From Sphingobium yanoikuyae (GTDB taxonomy: Bacteria; Pseudomonadota; Alphaproteobacteria; Sphingomonadales; Sphingomonadaceae), in NCBI RefSeq assembly GCF_034424525.1, contig NZ_CP139979.1, positions 1-64,000 of the forward strand: 64,000 nt of DNA. The letters are read 5' to 3'. The translations under genes were made by a program, and so were the position numbers. The notes beneath the pieces are model-generated. The model made no database searches and was not told the origin of the DNA. It saw nothing but the letters and a program-made list of their open reading frames with translations. Positions 17,438-26,922 of the stretch are shown here, piece by piece. Within the stretch, counting starts at the first letter, position 1. Each line of letters begins with the position of its first letter.

Positions 17438-17889
17438 ACCGGGTGCTGGACGACATTGCGGTCGGGCCGTTCGCGGAACAGCCAGCCGGAAAAATTGCGG
17501 CGCCACTTGCCGTCGGAACTGCTGCGCACGTCCAACTGCACGAAGGCGCCGGTTTCCTGCACATTTTCCCAGGGGGCCGTGGTCTCGCACGCCTGCAGGC
17601 GGACGATGGCGTCGCCGACGCGCAGCGCCTCGCCGGGCTTCATCGTCAGGTCGCGGGTCAGGCCGTTGCGCTTGTTGAGCAGGCCTATGACGGCGGTGCG
17701 CTCGGCCATCGGCGTGCCGGACAGGCTGGCCTCGTCCGCGTTGCGGATAGGCTGGCCCTCGATCTTTACCGGGCCGCTCTGATTCGCTTCTGGCGCATCA
17801 TTGCGACCGCAGGCCGCCAGCAGCGCGCACCCCAGAAGCGGCGCGCCAAGCAGGATCGGCGGGAATCCCCCCGCCGGACGCCGAATCAT
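17230..17889 (-). CDS. DUF2155 lipoprotein
   Basis: A 219-residue alphaproteobacterial protein. A signal peptide with lipobox-like LLAACG comes first, then the DUF2155 domain (ERTAVIGLLNKRNG, VRLQACETTAPWENVQETGAFVQLD in pieces, FSGWLFRERPDRNVVQHPVYDVWVKRC). The C-terminal 50 residues are an alanine/proline/serine tail (AAASPASGANAS). This tail is antisense to the end of aat. Its ATG at 17889 overlaps the stop of the NDUFA12 gene (ATGA), so the two are coupled. Family members often sit beside aat and NDUFA12 in this class; the molecular role is unknown. Confidence 0.85.
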   Translation of the reverse strand: MIRRPAGGFPPILLGAPLLGCALLAACGRNDAPEANQSGPVKIEGQPIRNADEASLSGTPMAERTAVIGLLNKRNGLTRDLTMKPGEALRVGDAIVRLQACETTAPWENVQETGAFVQLDVRSSSDGKWRRNFSGWLFRERPDRNVVQHPVYDVWVKRCTMEWPESGPATVKLGDKGKVPAAASPASGANASPAAAPEPADSTASPAPSGTSPTATPNN

Positions 17890-18284
17890 GCCGCGTCGGG
17901 GCTCCAAGCCTCGTAATCGCCGGTCGCCTTCTGGCGCTGGCCGCCCTTTTCGAGCGCGCCCGACGGACGATAGGCGTTGGCAGTGCCGGTCGCGTTGGGG
18001 GTGAATTCCTTTTCCCAGATGCGCGGCGGCGGCAGGAAGCTCTCGGGCGTGCCCTCGATCGAGTGGTGCAGCCAGCCATGCCATTCGGCCGGCACGCGGC
18101 TCGAATCATTGGCGCCGTTATACATCACCCAGCGGCGCGTCAGGCCGTTCGGATCGACGCCGCCTTCATAATAGACATTGCCCTGATGGTCCTCGCCCAC
18201 TTTCGTGCCCTTGCGGGCCGTGAAGAGCCAGGTGCCAAAGGTGGCGCCATTCCACCAGGTGAAGATGTTTGCCAGGATACCCAT
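17886..18284 (-). CDS. NADH:ubiquinone oxidoreductase subunit NDUFA12 family protein
   Basis: A 132-residue homologue of the mitochondrial complex I accessory subunit NDUFA12 (B17.2), found in alphaproteobacteria. The start MGILANIFTWWNG is followed by TLLFTAR-like TWLFTARKGTKVGEDHQGNVYY (in pieces), RRWVMYNGANDSSRVPAEWHGWLHH and PRIWEKEFTPNATGT, which are highly conserved in the family. The ATG at 18284 was chosen because upstream frame sequence is not family-like. It probably supports assembly or stability of respiratory complex I at the inner membrane. Coupled to the DUF2155 gene downstream. Confidence 0.93.
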   Translation of the reverse strand: MGILANIFTWWNGATFGTWLFTARKGTKVGEDHQGNVYYEGGVDPNGLTRRWVMYNGANDSSRVPAEWHGWLHHSIEGTPESFLPPPRIWEKEFTPNATGTANAYRPSGALEKGGQRQKATGDYEAWSPDAA

Positions 18285-18334
18285 GGCCGATGCGCTTAGC
18301 CGCTGGGATTGACGTGGGCAAGGACGATATGGCC

Positions 18335-18892
18335 CTAACGGGCGGTTGTCGGGCAGAAATCGAGGTCGATCGCGCTCTTGCCGTCGGTTGTTGCGCATTT
18401 GCCCCAGGCCAGGCGGTCGCCTTCCTTGATTCCCAGTTCCGCGGCGCGGCCGCCGCGCAGTTCCAGCACTGCCACCACCGGAACGCCGGCGGACACCGGC
18501 TCGCGCGAATAGGGGGCGACATTGGCGCCGATGAAGGCGATCGTGCCGTCGGTATGAATGAACAGCATGTCGAGCGGGATGATCGTGTTCTTCATCCAGA
18601 AGCTGGCGGTGCGCGGCGGCTCCATCGGGAAGAGCATGCCCTTGTCGGCATCCAGTGCCTTGCGGAACATCAGCCCCTGTTCCTGCTCCGCCTCGGTCCG
18701 GGCGACTTCCACGTCGAAGCGATGCACTCCCTTCGCCGTGTGGATGACGAGGGGGAGCAGCGCGCCCTGCGGTGCGGCGGCCTGAACATTGCCGCTGTCA
18801 TTTGCAGCATCGGCGCCGGCATCGGGCTTGGCAGAGCAGGCCAGGAGCAGCGCGGGCAGGGCGGCGGCGAGAAGCAGTCGGGTAAGGATCAA
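18335..18892 (-). CDS. DUF192 lipoprotein
   Basis: A 185-residue protein with a lipoprotein signal (LLLACS lipobox near residue 19) followed by a DUF192 domain: FDVEVARTEAEQEQGLMFR, DKGMLFPMEPPRTASFWMKN, LDMLFIHTDGTIAFI and VLELRGGRAAELGIKEGD. The family is widespread and its biochemical role is not settled. The frame begins with TTG at 18892, preceded by AGGAT; no ATG lies near. It is the first of a probable DUF192, NDUFA12, DUF2155 run on the minus strand. Confidence 0.85.
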   Translation of the reverse strand: MILTRLLLAAALPALLLACSAKPDAGADAANDSGNVQAAAPQGALLPLVIHTAKGVHRFDVEVARTEAEQEQGLMFRKALDADKGMLFPMEPPRTASFWMKNTIIPLDMLFIHTDGTIAFIGANVAPYSREPVSAGVPVVAVLELRGGRAAELGIKEGDRLAWGKCATTDGKSAIDLDFCPTTAR

Positions 18893-18940
18893 GCGATCCT
18901 GCCTAGCGGGTTTCGGGGAGGTGCGGGAGAGAATTAACCC

Positions 18941-19465
18941 TCAATCCTCCGCGTCGGGGAAGTCGCCGGGTGCAGCATCGACCCAGCGCCGGGCCAGGGC
19001 ATAGTCGTGGCCGGCGCGCAGGAAGGCGGCGATCGCCTTCTCCCGCCCCTTGGGATCGGGCGCCTGCATCGCATAGGGGCCGATCCGCTTGCGTCGCGCG
19101 AATCGGTCAGCTGCCGCCCAGCGATCGGCCTGTGCCTGGGCATCGGCGGCGCCACGATCGGCCTCCCCTATGCCGGCGGCGCGCAATGTTTCAGTGATGC
19201 GGCGGGCGCCATAGCCGCGCCGGCCGAGCGCCGCGCTCTTCATCAGGGCGAAGCCGCTGTCGTCGACATAGCCAAGTTCCGCGAAGCGGGCGACCAGCGC
19301 TTCGGGATCGGCCGGCGCTTCCCCGCCCCATCCGCGCTCGCGCAATTTGCGCGCAAGATAGGCGAGCAGCTTGCCGCGGCTGGTCGCGAACCGGCCGACA
19401 TAGCGCAGCGCCAATTCGCGCAATGCGTCTTCGTCCAGGGGTGGGGGCGGGCGTTTGCTGGTCAT
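18941..19465 (-). CDS. recX: Regulatory protein RecX
   Basis: RecX binds RecA filaments and limits their activity. The roughly 174-residue sequence consists of three-helix RecX repeats: ELALRYVGRFATSRGKLLAYLARKL, then ARFAELGYVDDSGFALMKSAALGRRGYGARRI in pieces, and FLRAGHDYALARRWVDA at the C-terminus. The start is uncertain; ATG 19465 is used, and in-frame ATGs at 19492 and 19489 are alternatives. No recA lies in the window. It is divergent from the acyl-AMP ligase gene. Confidence 0.88.
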   Translation of the reverse strand: MTSKRPPPPLDEDALRELALRYVGRFATSRGKLLAYLARKLRERGWGGEAPADPEALVARFAELGYVDDSGFALMKSAALGRRGYGARRITETLRAAGIGEADRGAADAQAQADRWAAADRFARRKRIGPYAMQAPDPKGREKAIAAFLRAGHDYALARRWVDAAPGDFPDAED

Positions 19466-19619
19466 GACCGGTCGTGCATTGTGCACCATCATGCGCTAAG
19501 CGCCATCTTTATGCCACAGTCGGGCCGGAATTTTACCGCGCCTTATGGTCTAGAAGCACAGGCTGGATTGAAACTATCCGGTGCAAGTCGACGTCAAAAC
19601 TGATAGCGGCCGCCGGAAT

Positions 19620-21389
19620 ATGACAGATATGACATTGGGTGACACCAATATGACGGGTTCGCAGATTATGATGGCACCTACGCCGACCAACGATGTTCTT
19701 CCGCGCCGCTTCTCCGATTTCGAGACGTTGGGCGAAGCGTTGGATTATGCGGCGCAGGGCAAGCGCGGTCTCAATTTCCATGATGCGCGCGGCAATCTGG
19801 CGCGGCCCTATCCGTTCAGCGAACTGCGCGAGGACGCGATCGCCTGTGCCCATCGCCTGATTGCTCATGGCGTGAAGCCGGAAGACCGCGTCGCTCTGGT
19901 CGCCGAAACCGGCGCCGACTTCGCCATGCTGTTCTTCGGCATCGTCTATGCCGGTGCCTGGCCGGTGCCGCTGCCGTTGCCGACCAGCTTTGGCGGCAAG
20001 GAAAGCTATATCGACCAGCTCAATGTCCAGCTGTCGAGCTGTGACCCGATGCTGTTCCTCTTCCCCAAGGAACTGGAGGACATGGCGGGCGAATCCGGTC
20101 GGCAGAAGTCGGTCGAGAGCATCGCCTTCGAGGATTTCATCGCCCGCGACACGGTCCCCTGCGACCTGCCGCAGGCCAAGGGCGAGGAAATCGCCTATCT
20201 GCAATATTCGAGTGGTTCGACCCGCTTCCCCCATGGCGTCGCGGTGACGCACCATGCGCTGCTCAGCAACCTGTCGGCGCACAGCCATGGCATGGAAGTG
20301 CAGGAAAGCGATCGCTGCATCAGCTGGCTGCCCTGGTATCATGACATGGGCTTGGTCGGCTGCTTCCTGTCGGTCGTCGCCAATCAGGTGTCGACCGACT
20401 ATATGAAGACCGAGGATTTCGCCCGCCGTCCGCTGGCTTGGCTGGACCTGATCAGCCGCAATGAAGGCACCTCGATCAGCTATTCGCCGACCTTCGGCTA
20501 CGACATCTGCGCGCGTCGCATGTCGAGCCAGACCAAGGCGGCCGACCGTTTCGACCTGTCGCGCTGGCGCCTGGCCGGCAACGGTGCCGACATGATTCGC
20601 CCCGACGTGATGCAGAGCTTTGTCGATGCGTTTGGCGATGCCGGCTTCAGCCCCAAGGCGTTCCTGCCGAGCTATGGCCTGGCCGAAGCCACTCTGGCGG
20701 TCACCATCATGCCGCCGGGCGAAGGCATCATCGTCGAGCTGGTCGAGGAAACCGACCTGTCGGGCGGTGCCGCACCGGAAGGCCGTCCGCAGCGTTTCCG
20801 CTCGATCGTCAATTGCGGCAAGCCCGCCAAGGACATGATCGTCGAGATCCGCGACGAGGATGGCGGCCTGATGAACGAGCGCCAGATCGGCAAGGTCTGG
20901 ACCACCGGCCCATCGCTGATGGTCGGCTATTTCCGCGATCCCGAAGCGACCGAAGCCTGCATGGCCGATGGCTGGCTGGATACGGGCGACATGGGCTATC
21001 TGTCCGATGGCTATCTCTACATTGTCGGCCGCGCCAAGGACATGATCATCATCAACGGCAAGAATCACTGGCCCCAGGATATCGAATGGGCCGTGGAGCA
21101 GCTGCCGGGCTTCAAGCAGGGCGACATTGCCGCCTTCGCGATCACCACGCCGGGCGGCGAGGAAGCGCCGGCGGTGCTGGTCCATTGCCGCACCTCCGAC
21201 AATGAGGAGCGTTCGCGTCTGCGCGACCAGATTCGCGAGCGGGTTCGCGCCATCACCGGCATGAACTGCGTCGTCGAACTGGTGCCGCCGCGCACCCTGC
21301 CGCGCACCAGCTCCGGCAAGCTCAGCCGGTCCAAGGCACGCAACCTCTATCTGACCGGCGAGATCCGTCCTTACGATATCGCTGCCTGA
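19620..21389 (+). CDS. Fatty acyl-AMP ligase (FadD32-like)
   Basis: Adenylate-forming enzyme that activates a fatty acid as acyl-AMP, normally for transfer to an acyl carrier protein or polyketide synthase rather than to CoA. The roughly 589-residue product has the family features: VALVAETGADFAMLFFG, YLQYSSGSTRFPHGV near residue 195 (phosphate loop), SYSPTFGYDICARR, the motif DTGDMGYLSDGYLYIVGR, and a C-terminal RTSSGKLSRSKARNLYL. No carrier protein or synthase lies next to it, so the acceptor is unknown; a role in sphingolipid or other acyl-lipid synthesis would fit a sphingomonad but is only inference. The start could also be the ATG at 19650 or a GTG at 19581. Confidence 0.88.
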   Translation: MTDMTLGDTNMTGSQIMMAPTPTNDVLPRRFSDFETLGEALDYAAQGKRGLNFHDARGNLARPYPFSELREDAIACAHRLIAHGVKPEDRVALVAETGADFAMLFFGIVYAGAWPVPLPLPTSFGGKESYIDQLNVQLSSCDPMLFLFPKELEDMAGESGRQKSVESIAFEDFIARDTVPCDLPQAKGEEIAYLQYSSGSTRFPHGVAVTHHALLSNLSAHSHGMEVQESDRCISWLPWYHDMGLVGCFLSVVANQVSTDYMKTEDFARRPLAWLDLISRNEGTSISYSPTFGYDICARRMSSQTKAADRFDLSRWRLAGNGADMIRPDVMQSFVDAFGDAGFSPKAFLPSYGLAEATLAVTIMPPGEGIIVELVEETDLSGGAAPEGRPQRFRSIVNCGKPAKDMIVEIRDEDGGLMNERQIGKVWTTGPSLMVGYFRDPEATEACMADGWLDTGDMGYLSDGYLYIVGRAKDMIIINGKNHWPQDIEWAVEQLPGFKQGDIAAFAITTPGGEEAPAVLVHCRTSDNEERSRLRDQIRERVRAITGMNCVVELVPPRTLPRTSSGKLSRSKARNLYLTGEIRPYDIAA

Positions 21390-21497
21390 TCGGGCGACGC
21401 ATACCGATTGATAACCATTGCCTGCTAGGCCGGGCATGTGGGTATCGAGCAAGGGCAATCCGAAACCGACCGACAGGGACGGGGTTCGCTAAGGGCG

Positions 21498-23801
21498 ATG
21501 ATGGGGCTCGCACGCCTCGTCGATGAAGCCGATATGCGCGTCCTGACTGCCCAGTTGCAGTCGGCAGATAGCGTCGCGCTGCTGCGTCTGGCGATGAACG
21601 TGTTCGGCCTGCTGTTCCTCTGGCGCGTGTTTGGCAGCCATGTTTCGGCGACCGTCATGATCGGCTGGAGCGTCGCGCTGATCGGTGCCGTTGCTATCAG
21701 TGCCCTGTTGATCCATCGCCGGAAGATCGGTGCCGGCGGCGTGCCGCAGGCGCGCGACCTGCGCCGCCATGCCCTGACCGGCCTGCTGCACGGCCTGGTC
21801 TGGGCGGCCTGCATGACGCTTTTTTCGAGGGGAGAGGGGGCTGAGCATCTCGTGGCGCTCTGGACCCTCATCAGCTGCATCATGGTGTGCGGCGCAATCA
21901 GCTATGCGGCGACGCCGCTGGCCGCGATCGCTTTCCTGGTGCCCTGCATCGTCGGCCTGTCGGCGATGTTCGACGGCGAAACCCTGTTACCGCTGCGGGC
22001 GCTCGCCACCAGCTATGCACTGTCGCTGCTGGTCGGTTGCCTCATCTATGCCCGCACCTTCGCGCGCCAGCACAGCACCACGGTCCAGCTGGCCGAGCAG
22101 ACCGAAGTCGTCAGCCTGTTGCTGCGCGAATATGAGCAGGGCGCATCCGACTGGCTGTGGCAGACCGATGCGCTGCGCCGGATCAGCGGCGTATCCCAGC
22201 GTTTCGCCGAAAGCGTCGGCATGACGCCGCAGGCGCTGGAAGGGGCGCCGCTGGTCCAGGTTCTGGCCGGCGCCGGATGGGAAAGCGGCCGCTTCGCCTC
22301 CAGCCTGCATAGCCTGGCGGATCATCTCAAGCGGCGGGAAAGCTTCAGCAATCTGGCGTTGCCCGTCGATGTGCAGGGGCGCACGCGCTGGCTCGAACTG
22401 TCGGCCTCGCCCCGCTATGATGACAATGGCAATTTCCAGGGCTTTCGCGGTGTCGGGTCGGACATCACCATCCAGCGGGAATCGGCCGACAAGATCGCCC
22501 AGTTGGCGCGGTTCGACACGCTTACCGGCCTGCCCAACCGCGCCCATCTGCGCGATGCGCTGGATCAGGCGATGGCAGACACCGGCAATCGCCGGCCCGG
22601 CTGCGCGTTCCTGATGCTCGATCTCGACCGGTTCAAGGCGATCAATGACAGCCTGGGCCATCAGGTCGGCGACCAGCTGCTCAGCCAGGTGGCGCAGCGT
22701 CTGCGCCATGTCTGTGGCGGTGCCGGCTTTTGCGGTCGTATCGGTGGCGATGAATTTGGCGTGGTGATTGCGCGGATCGACGACGACCGGGCGGTGGCGC
22801 GCCTGTCGATCGCGATCATCGACGCCCTGTCGGCCCCCTATCAGATCGATCAGCATGTGCTGCATGTCGGGGCGTCGGTCGGCTCGGCCGTCTCGCCTAT
22901 CGATGGGCATCAGTCCGAATCGATCATCCGCAGCGCCGATCTGGCGCTCTATCGCGCCAAGGACGAAGGCGGCGGCGTCCATTGCCCCTATGAGCCGCAG
23001 TTGCATGCCAAGGCCGAGGAACGGCAGCGGCTGGAGCAGGCGCTGCGCGAGGCGCTGGAAAAGGATCAGCTCCATCTTCTCTATCAGCCGGTGGTGGATG
23101 CCACCTCAGGCGTGATTACCGGGTTCGAGGCGCTGGCGCGCTGGACCCATCCCGAACTGGGGCCGATCCCGCCGTCGAAATTCGTGCCGGTGGCCGAAGA
23201 GGCACGGTTGATCGGGCCGATCGGCGAATGGGTGCTGCGGACCGCCTGCCGCGAGGCGATGCGCTGGCCCGCGCATATAAGGGTTGCCGTCAACGTGTCG
23301 GCGGAGCAATTGCATCAGTCCAACTTCATATCCGCGGTGATCAATGCGCTGGCCCAGAGCGGGCTCGATGCGCGGCGGCTGGAGCTGGAGGTCACCGAAA
23401 GCGTGTTCATGCATGAGGATGACGGCGCGCTGCGCGTGCTGGATCAGTTGCAGGCGATGGGCATACAATTGTCGCTCGACGATTTCGGCACCGGCTATTC
23501 CTCGCTCGGCTATCTCAGCCGCACCCGTTTCAACACGATCAAGATCGACCGCAGCTTCGTCGTCGGAGCGGCGCATAACACGCCGGAGAATCTGGCGATC
23601 ATCCGGGCGGTGGTGACGCTGGCGGAAAGCCTGGGCATGTCGACCACGGCGGAAGGGGTGGAAACCGCGACCGAACTGGACATGGTGCGCCGGCTGGGCT
23701 GCAAGAAAGTGCAGGGCTATTATTATGGCCGGCCGATGCTGCCACAGGATGCGGCGCGCCTGTTCCCCGATCCGCCGGCGCAGGCCTGCGCCGTAGGCTG
23801 A
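21498..23801 (+). CDS. Membrane PAS-GGDEF-EAL cyclic-di-GMP enzyme
   Basis: The N-terminal 190 residues contain about six hydrophobic helices in MASE-like style. A PAS-like region follows (DWLWQTDALRRISGVS ... FQGFRGVGSDIT). The GGDEF domain has intact GGDEF near residue 416, and the EAL domain has FEALARW near 543, VTESVFMHEDD, DDFGTGYSSLGYL, IKIDRSFV and AEGVE. Both catalytic motifs look complete, so it could be bifunctional or regulated by the PAS and membrane sensor. ATG at 21498 has AAGGG just upstream; a GTG at 21438 is an alternative. It ends in a hairpin shared with the convergent ParA-like gene. Confidence 0.92.
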   Translation: MMGLARLVDEADMRVLTAQLQSADSVALLRLAMNVFGLLFLWRVFGSHVSATVMIGWSVALIGAVAISALLIHRRKIGAGGVPQARDLRRHALTGLLHGLVWAACMTLFSRGEGAEHLVALWTLISCIMVCGAISYAATPLAAIAFLVPCIVGLSAMFDGETLLPLRALATSYALSLLVGCLIYARTFARQHSTTVQLAEQTEVVSLLLREYEQGASDWLWQTDALRRISGVSQRFAESVGMTPQALEGAPLVQVLAGAGWESGRFASSLHSLADHLKRRESFSNLALPVDVQGRTRWLELSASPRYDDNGNFQGFRGVGSDITIQRESADKIAQLARFDTLTGLPNRAHLRDALDQAMADTGNRRPGCAFLMLDLDRFKAINDSLGHQVGDQLLSQVAQRLRHVCGGAGFCGRIGGDEFGVVIARIDDDRAVARLSIAIIDALSAPYQIDQHVLHVGASVGSAVSPIDGHQSESIIRSADLALYRAKDEGGGVHCPYEPQLHAKAEERQRLEQALREALEKDQLHLLYQPVVDATSGVITGFEALARWTHPELGPIPPSKFVPVAEEARLIGPIGEWVLRTACREAMRWPAHIRVAVNVSAEQLHQSNFISAVINALAQSGLDARRLELEVTESVFMHEDDGALRVLDQLQAMGIQLSLDDFGTGYSSLGYLSRTRFNTIKIDRSFVVGAAHNTPENLAIIRAVVTLAESLGMSTTAEGVETATELDMVRRLGCKKVQGYYYGRPMLPQDAARLFPDPPAQACAVG

Positions 23802-23816
23802 GGCACGGCCTCAGCC
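23796..23816. terminator. Hairpin containing both stop codons of convergent genes
   Basis: GGCTGAGGC (23796-23804) pairs perfectly with GCCTCAGCC (23808-23816) across a 3-base loop. The TGA of the GGDEF-EAL gene (23799-23801) and the TGA of the ParA-like gene (complement of 23811-23813) both lie inside the stem. It probably acts as a compact bidirectional transcription end. Confidence 0.6.
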
Positions 23817-24560
23817 CTGCTGAACCTGCCGTTCGACCATCGTCCATAGCGCGCCGAAGGCCTGGGCCGGGGGCGAGGCGGGGGCGAAGGCGCCCAGTGG
23901 CTTGCGACGGACCGTCATCTGCTCGATCGTGCTGGCCATCGGGATCGCTCCCCAGCCGGGCTGCTCGTCCAGTGCCTTGCGATGCAGGCTGCGGCGGCGG
24001 TCGACCATCGAATAGACCGGCAGGATCGGCGCATGATTGCCGCCGCGCTGGACCAGATAGCGTGCCACCTCGCCCATCGCGCGCTGCGACAGGGGGGAGG
24101 GGATGACCGGGATGACGATCAGGTCCGCGGCGCGCAGCACCTGCTCGCTGGTTTCGGTGAGGCCCGGTGGGCAATCGAGGATGATGCGGTCATAATCCTT
24201 GCCCAGGCTCTCGATCAGCTTGGCCAGCCGCTTCTTCTTGTCCATCTCGCGGAACAGATGGTCGAGGCTGCGCAGCGAGGTGTCGGCGGCGATCAGGTCC
24301 AGACCCGGCACGGTGGTGGGTTGGATCAGCTTGCGGACCTCGACATCTTTGCTGAAGATGGCCTGGGCCGCATCGCGGCTTTCAAGATCGGTGGAGAAGA
24401 GCCAGCTCGACGCCGCCTGCGGGTCGAGATCCCAGAGCAGGGTCCGCCGCTTCGATATGCTCGCCGCCGCCCAGGCGAGGTTGACCGAAAAGGTGGTTTT
24501 GCCAACGCCCCCCTTGAGGCTGTAGACGGCGATGGTCGCCAATGCCGGTTCCTTTGCCAT
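23811..24560 (-). CDS. ParA/MinD-family ATPase
   Basis: A 249-residue deviant Walker A ATPase. The motif KGGVGKTT near residue 16 carries the signature lysine. WDLDPQAASS contains the A' motif, and DRIILDCPPGLTETS the Walker B. The rest follows the ParA fold. Orphan ParA proteins of this kind position plasmids, protein clusters or other cargo on the nucleoid. No parB or partner is adjacent, so it is not the chromosomal partition pair; the cargo is unknown. It lies downstream of arsC, separated by a stem-loop. Confidence 0.85.
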   Translation of the reverse strand: MAKEPALATIAVYSLKGGVGKTTFSVNLAWAAASISKRRTLLWDLDPQAASSWLFSTDLESRDAAQAIFSKDVEVRKLIQPTTVPGLDLIAADTSLRSLDHLFREMDKKKRLAKLIESLGKDYDRIILDCPPGLTETSEQVLRAADLIVIPVIPSPLSQRAMGEVARYLVQRGGNHAPILPVYSMVDRRRSLHRKALDEQPGWGAIPMASTIEQMTVRRKPLGAFAPASPPAQAFGALWTMVERQVQQG

Positions 24561-24604
24561 GGGAGAGGAAGCTACGGCTTCCCCCCGTCAAAGCAAGGGC
24601 TCAA

Positions 24605-24642
24605 ATCAGCCGCTTGTTACATGGGCGTGACAAGCGGCTGAT
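24605..24642 (-). terminator. Stem-loop after the aroQ-accBC-arsC operon
   Basis: ATCAGCCGCTTGT (24605-24617) and ACAAGCGGCTGAT (24630-24642) are perfect 13-bp inverted repeats with a 12-base loop, starting 3 bp beyond the arsC stop. On the minus strand it is followed by TTTGAG, only a weak T-run. It probably marks the end of the operon. Confidence 0.65.
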
Positions 24643-24644
24643 AT

Positions 24645-24989
24645 TCAGAGAATTTCCAGAACCTTGTCCTGGGGGCGGCAGAAGCGCACGCCCTTTTCGG
24701 TTTCGACGAAGGGGCGGTTCACATAGGCCGGATTGGCCGCCATCTCGTCCAGGATCGCATCCGCCGTCATGTCCGACAGGCCGCGTTCCTCGGCATCGGT
24801 GCCCATCTTGCGGACCGCTTCGGCCGGAGTCATCCCGGCGTCGGCGAACAGCTGGGCCAGCTTGTCGCGGGTGAAGGGGGTCTTGAGATATTCGACCACC
24901 TCCACCTCGACGCCGGGCGTTTCCTCAAGGATCGCCAGCGTCTTGCGCGACGTGCCGCATTTGGGATTGTGCCAGATGGTGGCCTTCAC
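24645..24989 (-). CDS. arsC: ArsC-family thioredoxin-fold reductase (arsenate reductase type)
   Basis: Glutaredoxin-linked ArsC proteins reduce arsenate to arsenite through one N-terminal cysteine. The 114-residue product has [14 protein letters not shown] at residues 8-21 with the catalytic Cys, and the C-terminal [21 protein letters not shown] that matches the arginine positions of true ArsC rather than Spx or YffB. The start is GTG at 24989, overlapping the accC stop (GTGA), so it is coupled to fatty acid synthesis genes. No arsR, arsB or acr3 lies nearby, so a detoxification role is not shown by context. Confidence 0.85.
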   Translation of the reverse strand: MKATIWHNPKCGTSRKTLAILEETPGVEVEVVEYLKTPFTRDKLAQLFADAGMTPAEAVRKMGTDAEERGLSDMTADAILDEMAANPAYVNRPFVETEKGVRFCRPQDKVLEIL

Positions 24990-26338
24990 TGGCCATCCTC
25001 ACGGGCAAGCCATTCTTCCAGCCACTTGATCGTATAGTCACCGTTGAGGAATTCGGGATCCTTCAGCAGCGCCTGATGCAGCGGGATGGTGGTCTTCATC
25101 CCTTCGATCACATATTCCTCCAGCGCGCGGCGCAGACGCATGATCGCGCCCTCGCGGGTGCGGCCATAGACGATCAGCTTGCCGATCATGGAGTCATAAT
25201 AAGGCGGCACCTTATAGCCCTGATACAGGCCGCTATCGACGCGGACATGCATGCCGCCCGGAACATGATAGCTGGTGACGGTGCCCGGCGAAGGCGCGAA
25301 GGTCTTGGGATCTTCCGCGTTGATGCGGCATTCGATCGCATGGCCGGTGAAGCGGATATCTTCCTGGTTCACCGACAGGGGCTTGCCTTCGGCAACGCGG
25401 ATCTGTTCGCGCACCAGGTCGAGGCCGGTGATCATCTCGGTCACCGGATGTTCCACCTGCAGGCGGGTGTTCATCTCGATGAAGTAGAATTCGCCATTTT
25501 CCCACAGGAACTCGATGGTGCCCGCGCCGCGATAGCCCATGTCTGCCATCGCCTTGGCGCAGATGCCGCCGATCCTTTCGCGCTCGGCCTGGCTCAGGAC
25601 GGGCGAGGGCGCTTCTTCCAGCACCTTCTGGTGGCGACGCTGCAGCGAGCAGTCGCGTTCGCCGAGGTGAATGGCATTGCCATTGCCGTCGCCGAACACC
25701 TGGATTTCGATGTGGCGCGGATTGCCGAGATATTTCTCGATATAGACGGTGGCGTCGCCGAACGCGGCCTTCGCTTCCGAACCGGCCTGCTGCATCAGCG
25801 TTTCGAGCTGGTCGGGCGAGGTGCAGACCTTCATGCCGCGACCGCCGCCGCCGGACGCGGCCTTGATGATCACCGGATAGCCGGCAGCATCGGCAATTGC
25901 GCGCGCTTCCTCGACATCGCTCACGGCGCCGTCCGAACCCGGCACCAGCGGCAGGCCGAGCGCGCCAGCGGTACGCTTCGCCTCGATCTTGTCGCCCATG
26001 GTGCGGATATGTTCGGGCTTGGGACCGACAAAGGCGAGGCCATGGGCCTCTACGATTTCGGCGAACTTGGCGTTTTCGCTGAGGAAGCCATAGCCCGGAT
26101 GAATCGCGTCGGCGCCGCTGATCTCAGCCGCCGAGATGATTGCGGCGATGTTGAGATAGCTGTCCTTGGCAGCGGGCGGCCCGATGCAGATCGCCTCGTC
26201 GGCGAGGCGCACATGCATGGCATCGGCGTCGGCGGTCGAATGGACCGCCACCGTCTTGATGCCCATTTCATGGCAGGCGCGGTGGATGCGCAGCGCGATT
26301 TCGCCCCGGTTGGCGATCAGCAGTTTTTCGATGGCCAT
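24986..26338 (-). CDS. accC: Acetyl-CoA carboxylase, biotin carboxylase subunit
   Basis: AccC carboxylates biotin on AccB using ATP and bicarbonate, the first half of malonyl-CoA synthesis. The 450-residue length and sequence are canonical: [18 protein letters not shown] at the start, [13 protein letters not shown], the ATP-grasp glycine loop [33 protein letters not shown] in pieces, [14 protein letters not shown] with the catalytic arginine, and a C-terminal region with [13 protein letters not shown]. It follows accB by 12 bp. Confidence 0.97.
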   Translation of the reverse strand: MAIEKLLIANRGEIALRIHRACHEMGIKTVAVHSTADADAMHVRLADEAICIGPPAAKDSYLNIAAIISAAEISGADAIHPGYGFLSENAKFAEIVEAHGLAFVGPKPEHIRTMGDKIEAKRTAGALGLPLVPGSDGAVSDVEEARAIADAAGYPVIIKAASGGGGRGMKVCTSPDQLETLMQQAGSEAKAAFGDATVYIEKYLGNPRHIEIQVFGDGNGNAIHLGERDCSLQRRHQKVLEEAPSPVLSQAERERIGGICAKAMADMGYRGAGTIEFLWENGEFYFIEMNTRLQVEHPVTEMITGLDLVREQIRVAEGKPLSVNQEDIRFTGHAIECRINAEDPKTFAPSPGTVTSYHVPGGMHVRVDSGLYQGYKVPPYYDSMIGKLIVYGRTREGAIMRLRRALEEYVIEGMKTTIPLHQALLKDPEFLNGDYTIKWLEEWLAREDGQ

Positions 26339-26350
26339 GGGATCGCGGCC

Positions 26351-26839
26351 TTATTCGATGACGATCAGCGGCTGGTCATATTCGACCGGCTGGCCGTTAT
26401 CGACCAGCACGGCCTTGACGGTGCCGGCGACGGGCGCGGTAATCGCGTTCATCACCTTCATGGCCTCGACGATCAGCACGGTTTCGCCGGCCTTTACCTG
26501 TGCACCGACGCGCGCGAAGGGCGCGGCGCCCGGCTCGGCCGAGAGATAGGCGGTGCCGACGATCGGCGACTTCACCACATTGCCGGCGGGCAGGGCAGGC
26601 TCGGCCGCCGCGGCGGGAGCAGCGGCCGGTGCCGCAGCAGGGGCAGCGACGGGTGCCGCTACGGCAGCGGGCGCTGCGAAGATGGGGGCGCCGCCACCGA
26701 TCTTGCGCGCCACGCGAATCTTGCGATCGCCGTCCTCGACCTCGATCTCGGTCAGGTTGGTGTCGTCCAGCAAAGCTGCCAGTTCGCGCACCAGGGTGAC
26801 GTCCACCTGCATCGCGCCCTTGTCATGCTTGTCGTTCAT
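26351..26839 (-). CDS. accB: Acetyl-CoA carboxylase biotin carboxyl carrier protein
   Basis: AccB carries biotin between the carboxylase and carboxyltransferase sites. The 162-residue protein has an N-terminal helical region (VRELAALLDDTNLTEIEVED), an alanine/proline hinge of about 35 residues, and the C-terminal biotinyl domain with EAMKVMNAI, where the lysine is biotinylated. An internal ATG at 26812 is a possible alternative start. It lies 83 bp after aroQ on the same strand. Confidence 0.96.
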   Translation of the reverse strand: MNDKHDKGAMQVDVTLVRELAALLDDTNLTEIEVEDGDRKIRVARKIGGGAPIFAAPAAVAAPVAAPAAAPAAAPAAAAEPALPAGNVVKSPIVGTAYLSAEPGAAPFARVGAQVKAGETVLIVEAMKVMNAITAPVAGTVKAVLVDNGQPVEYDQPLIVIE

Positions 26840-26922
26840 GCTTGACCCTTGTCGTCTTTCAAAATGCGTTCTGGCGGCCAGCGCCTATGCTCATTTGCGC
26901 CAAAGCGCAACTTTTGTGCGTT

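Noticed and set aside
19533..21458. A 641-codon open frame antisense to the acyl-AMP ligase gene
   Set aside because: The plus strand encodes a full set of adenylation-domain motifs; the antisense product has no family-like features.
23811..24560. Chromosome partition ParA
   Set aside because: There is no parB or parS-like site beside it; the gene is better described as an orphan ParA-family ATPase.
24645..24989. Arsenic resistance island
   Set aside because: Only arsC is present, coupled to accC; no arsR, arsB, acr3 or arsH nearby.
25076..26845. A 589-codon open frame antisense to accC and accB
   Set aside because: It spans two well-conserved genes and their intergenic gap, which a real gene would not be expected to mirror.
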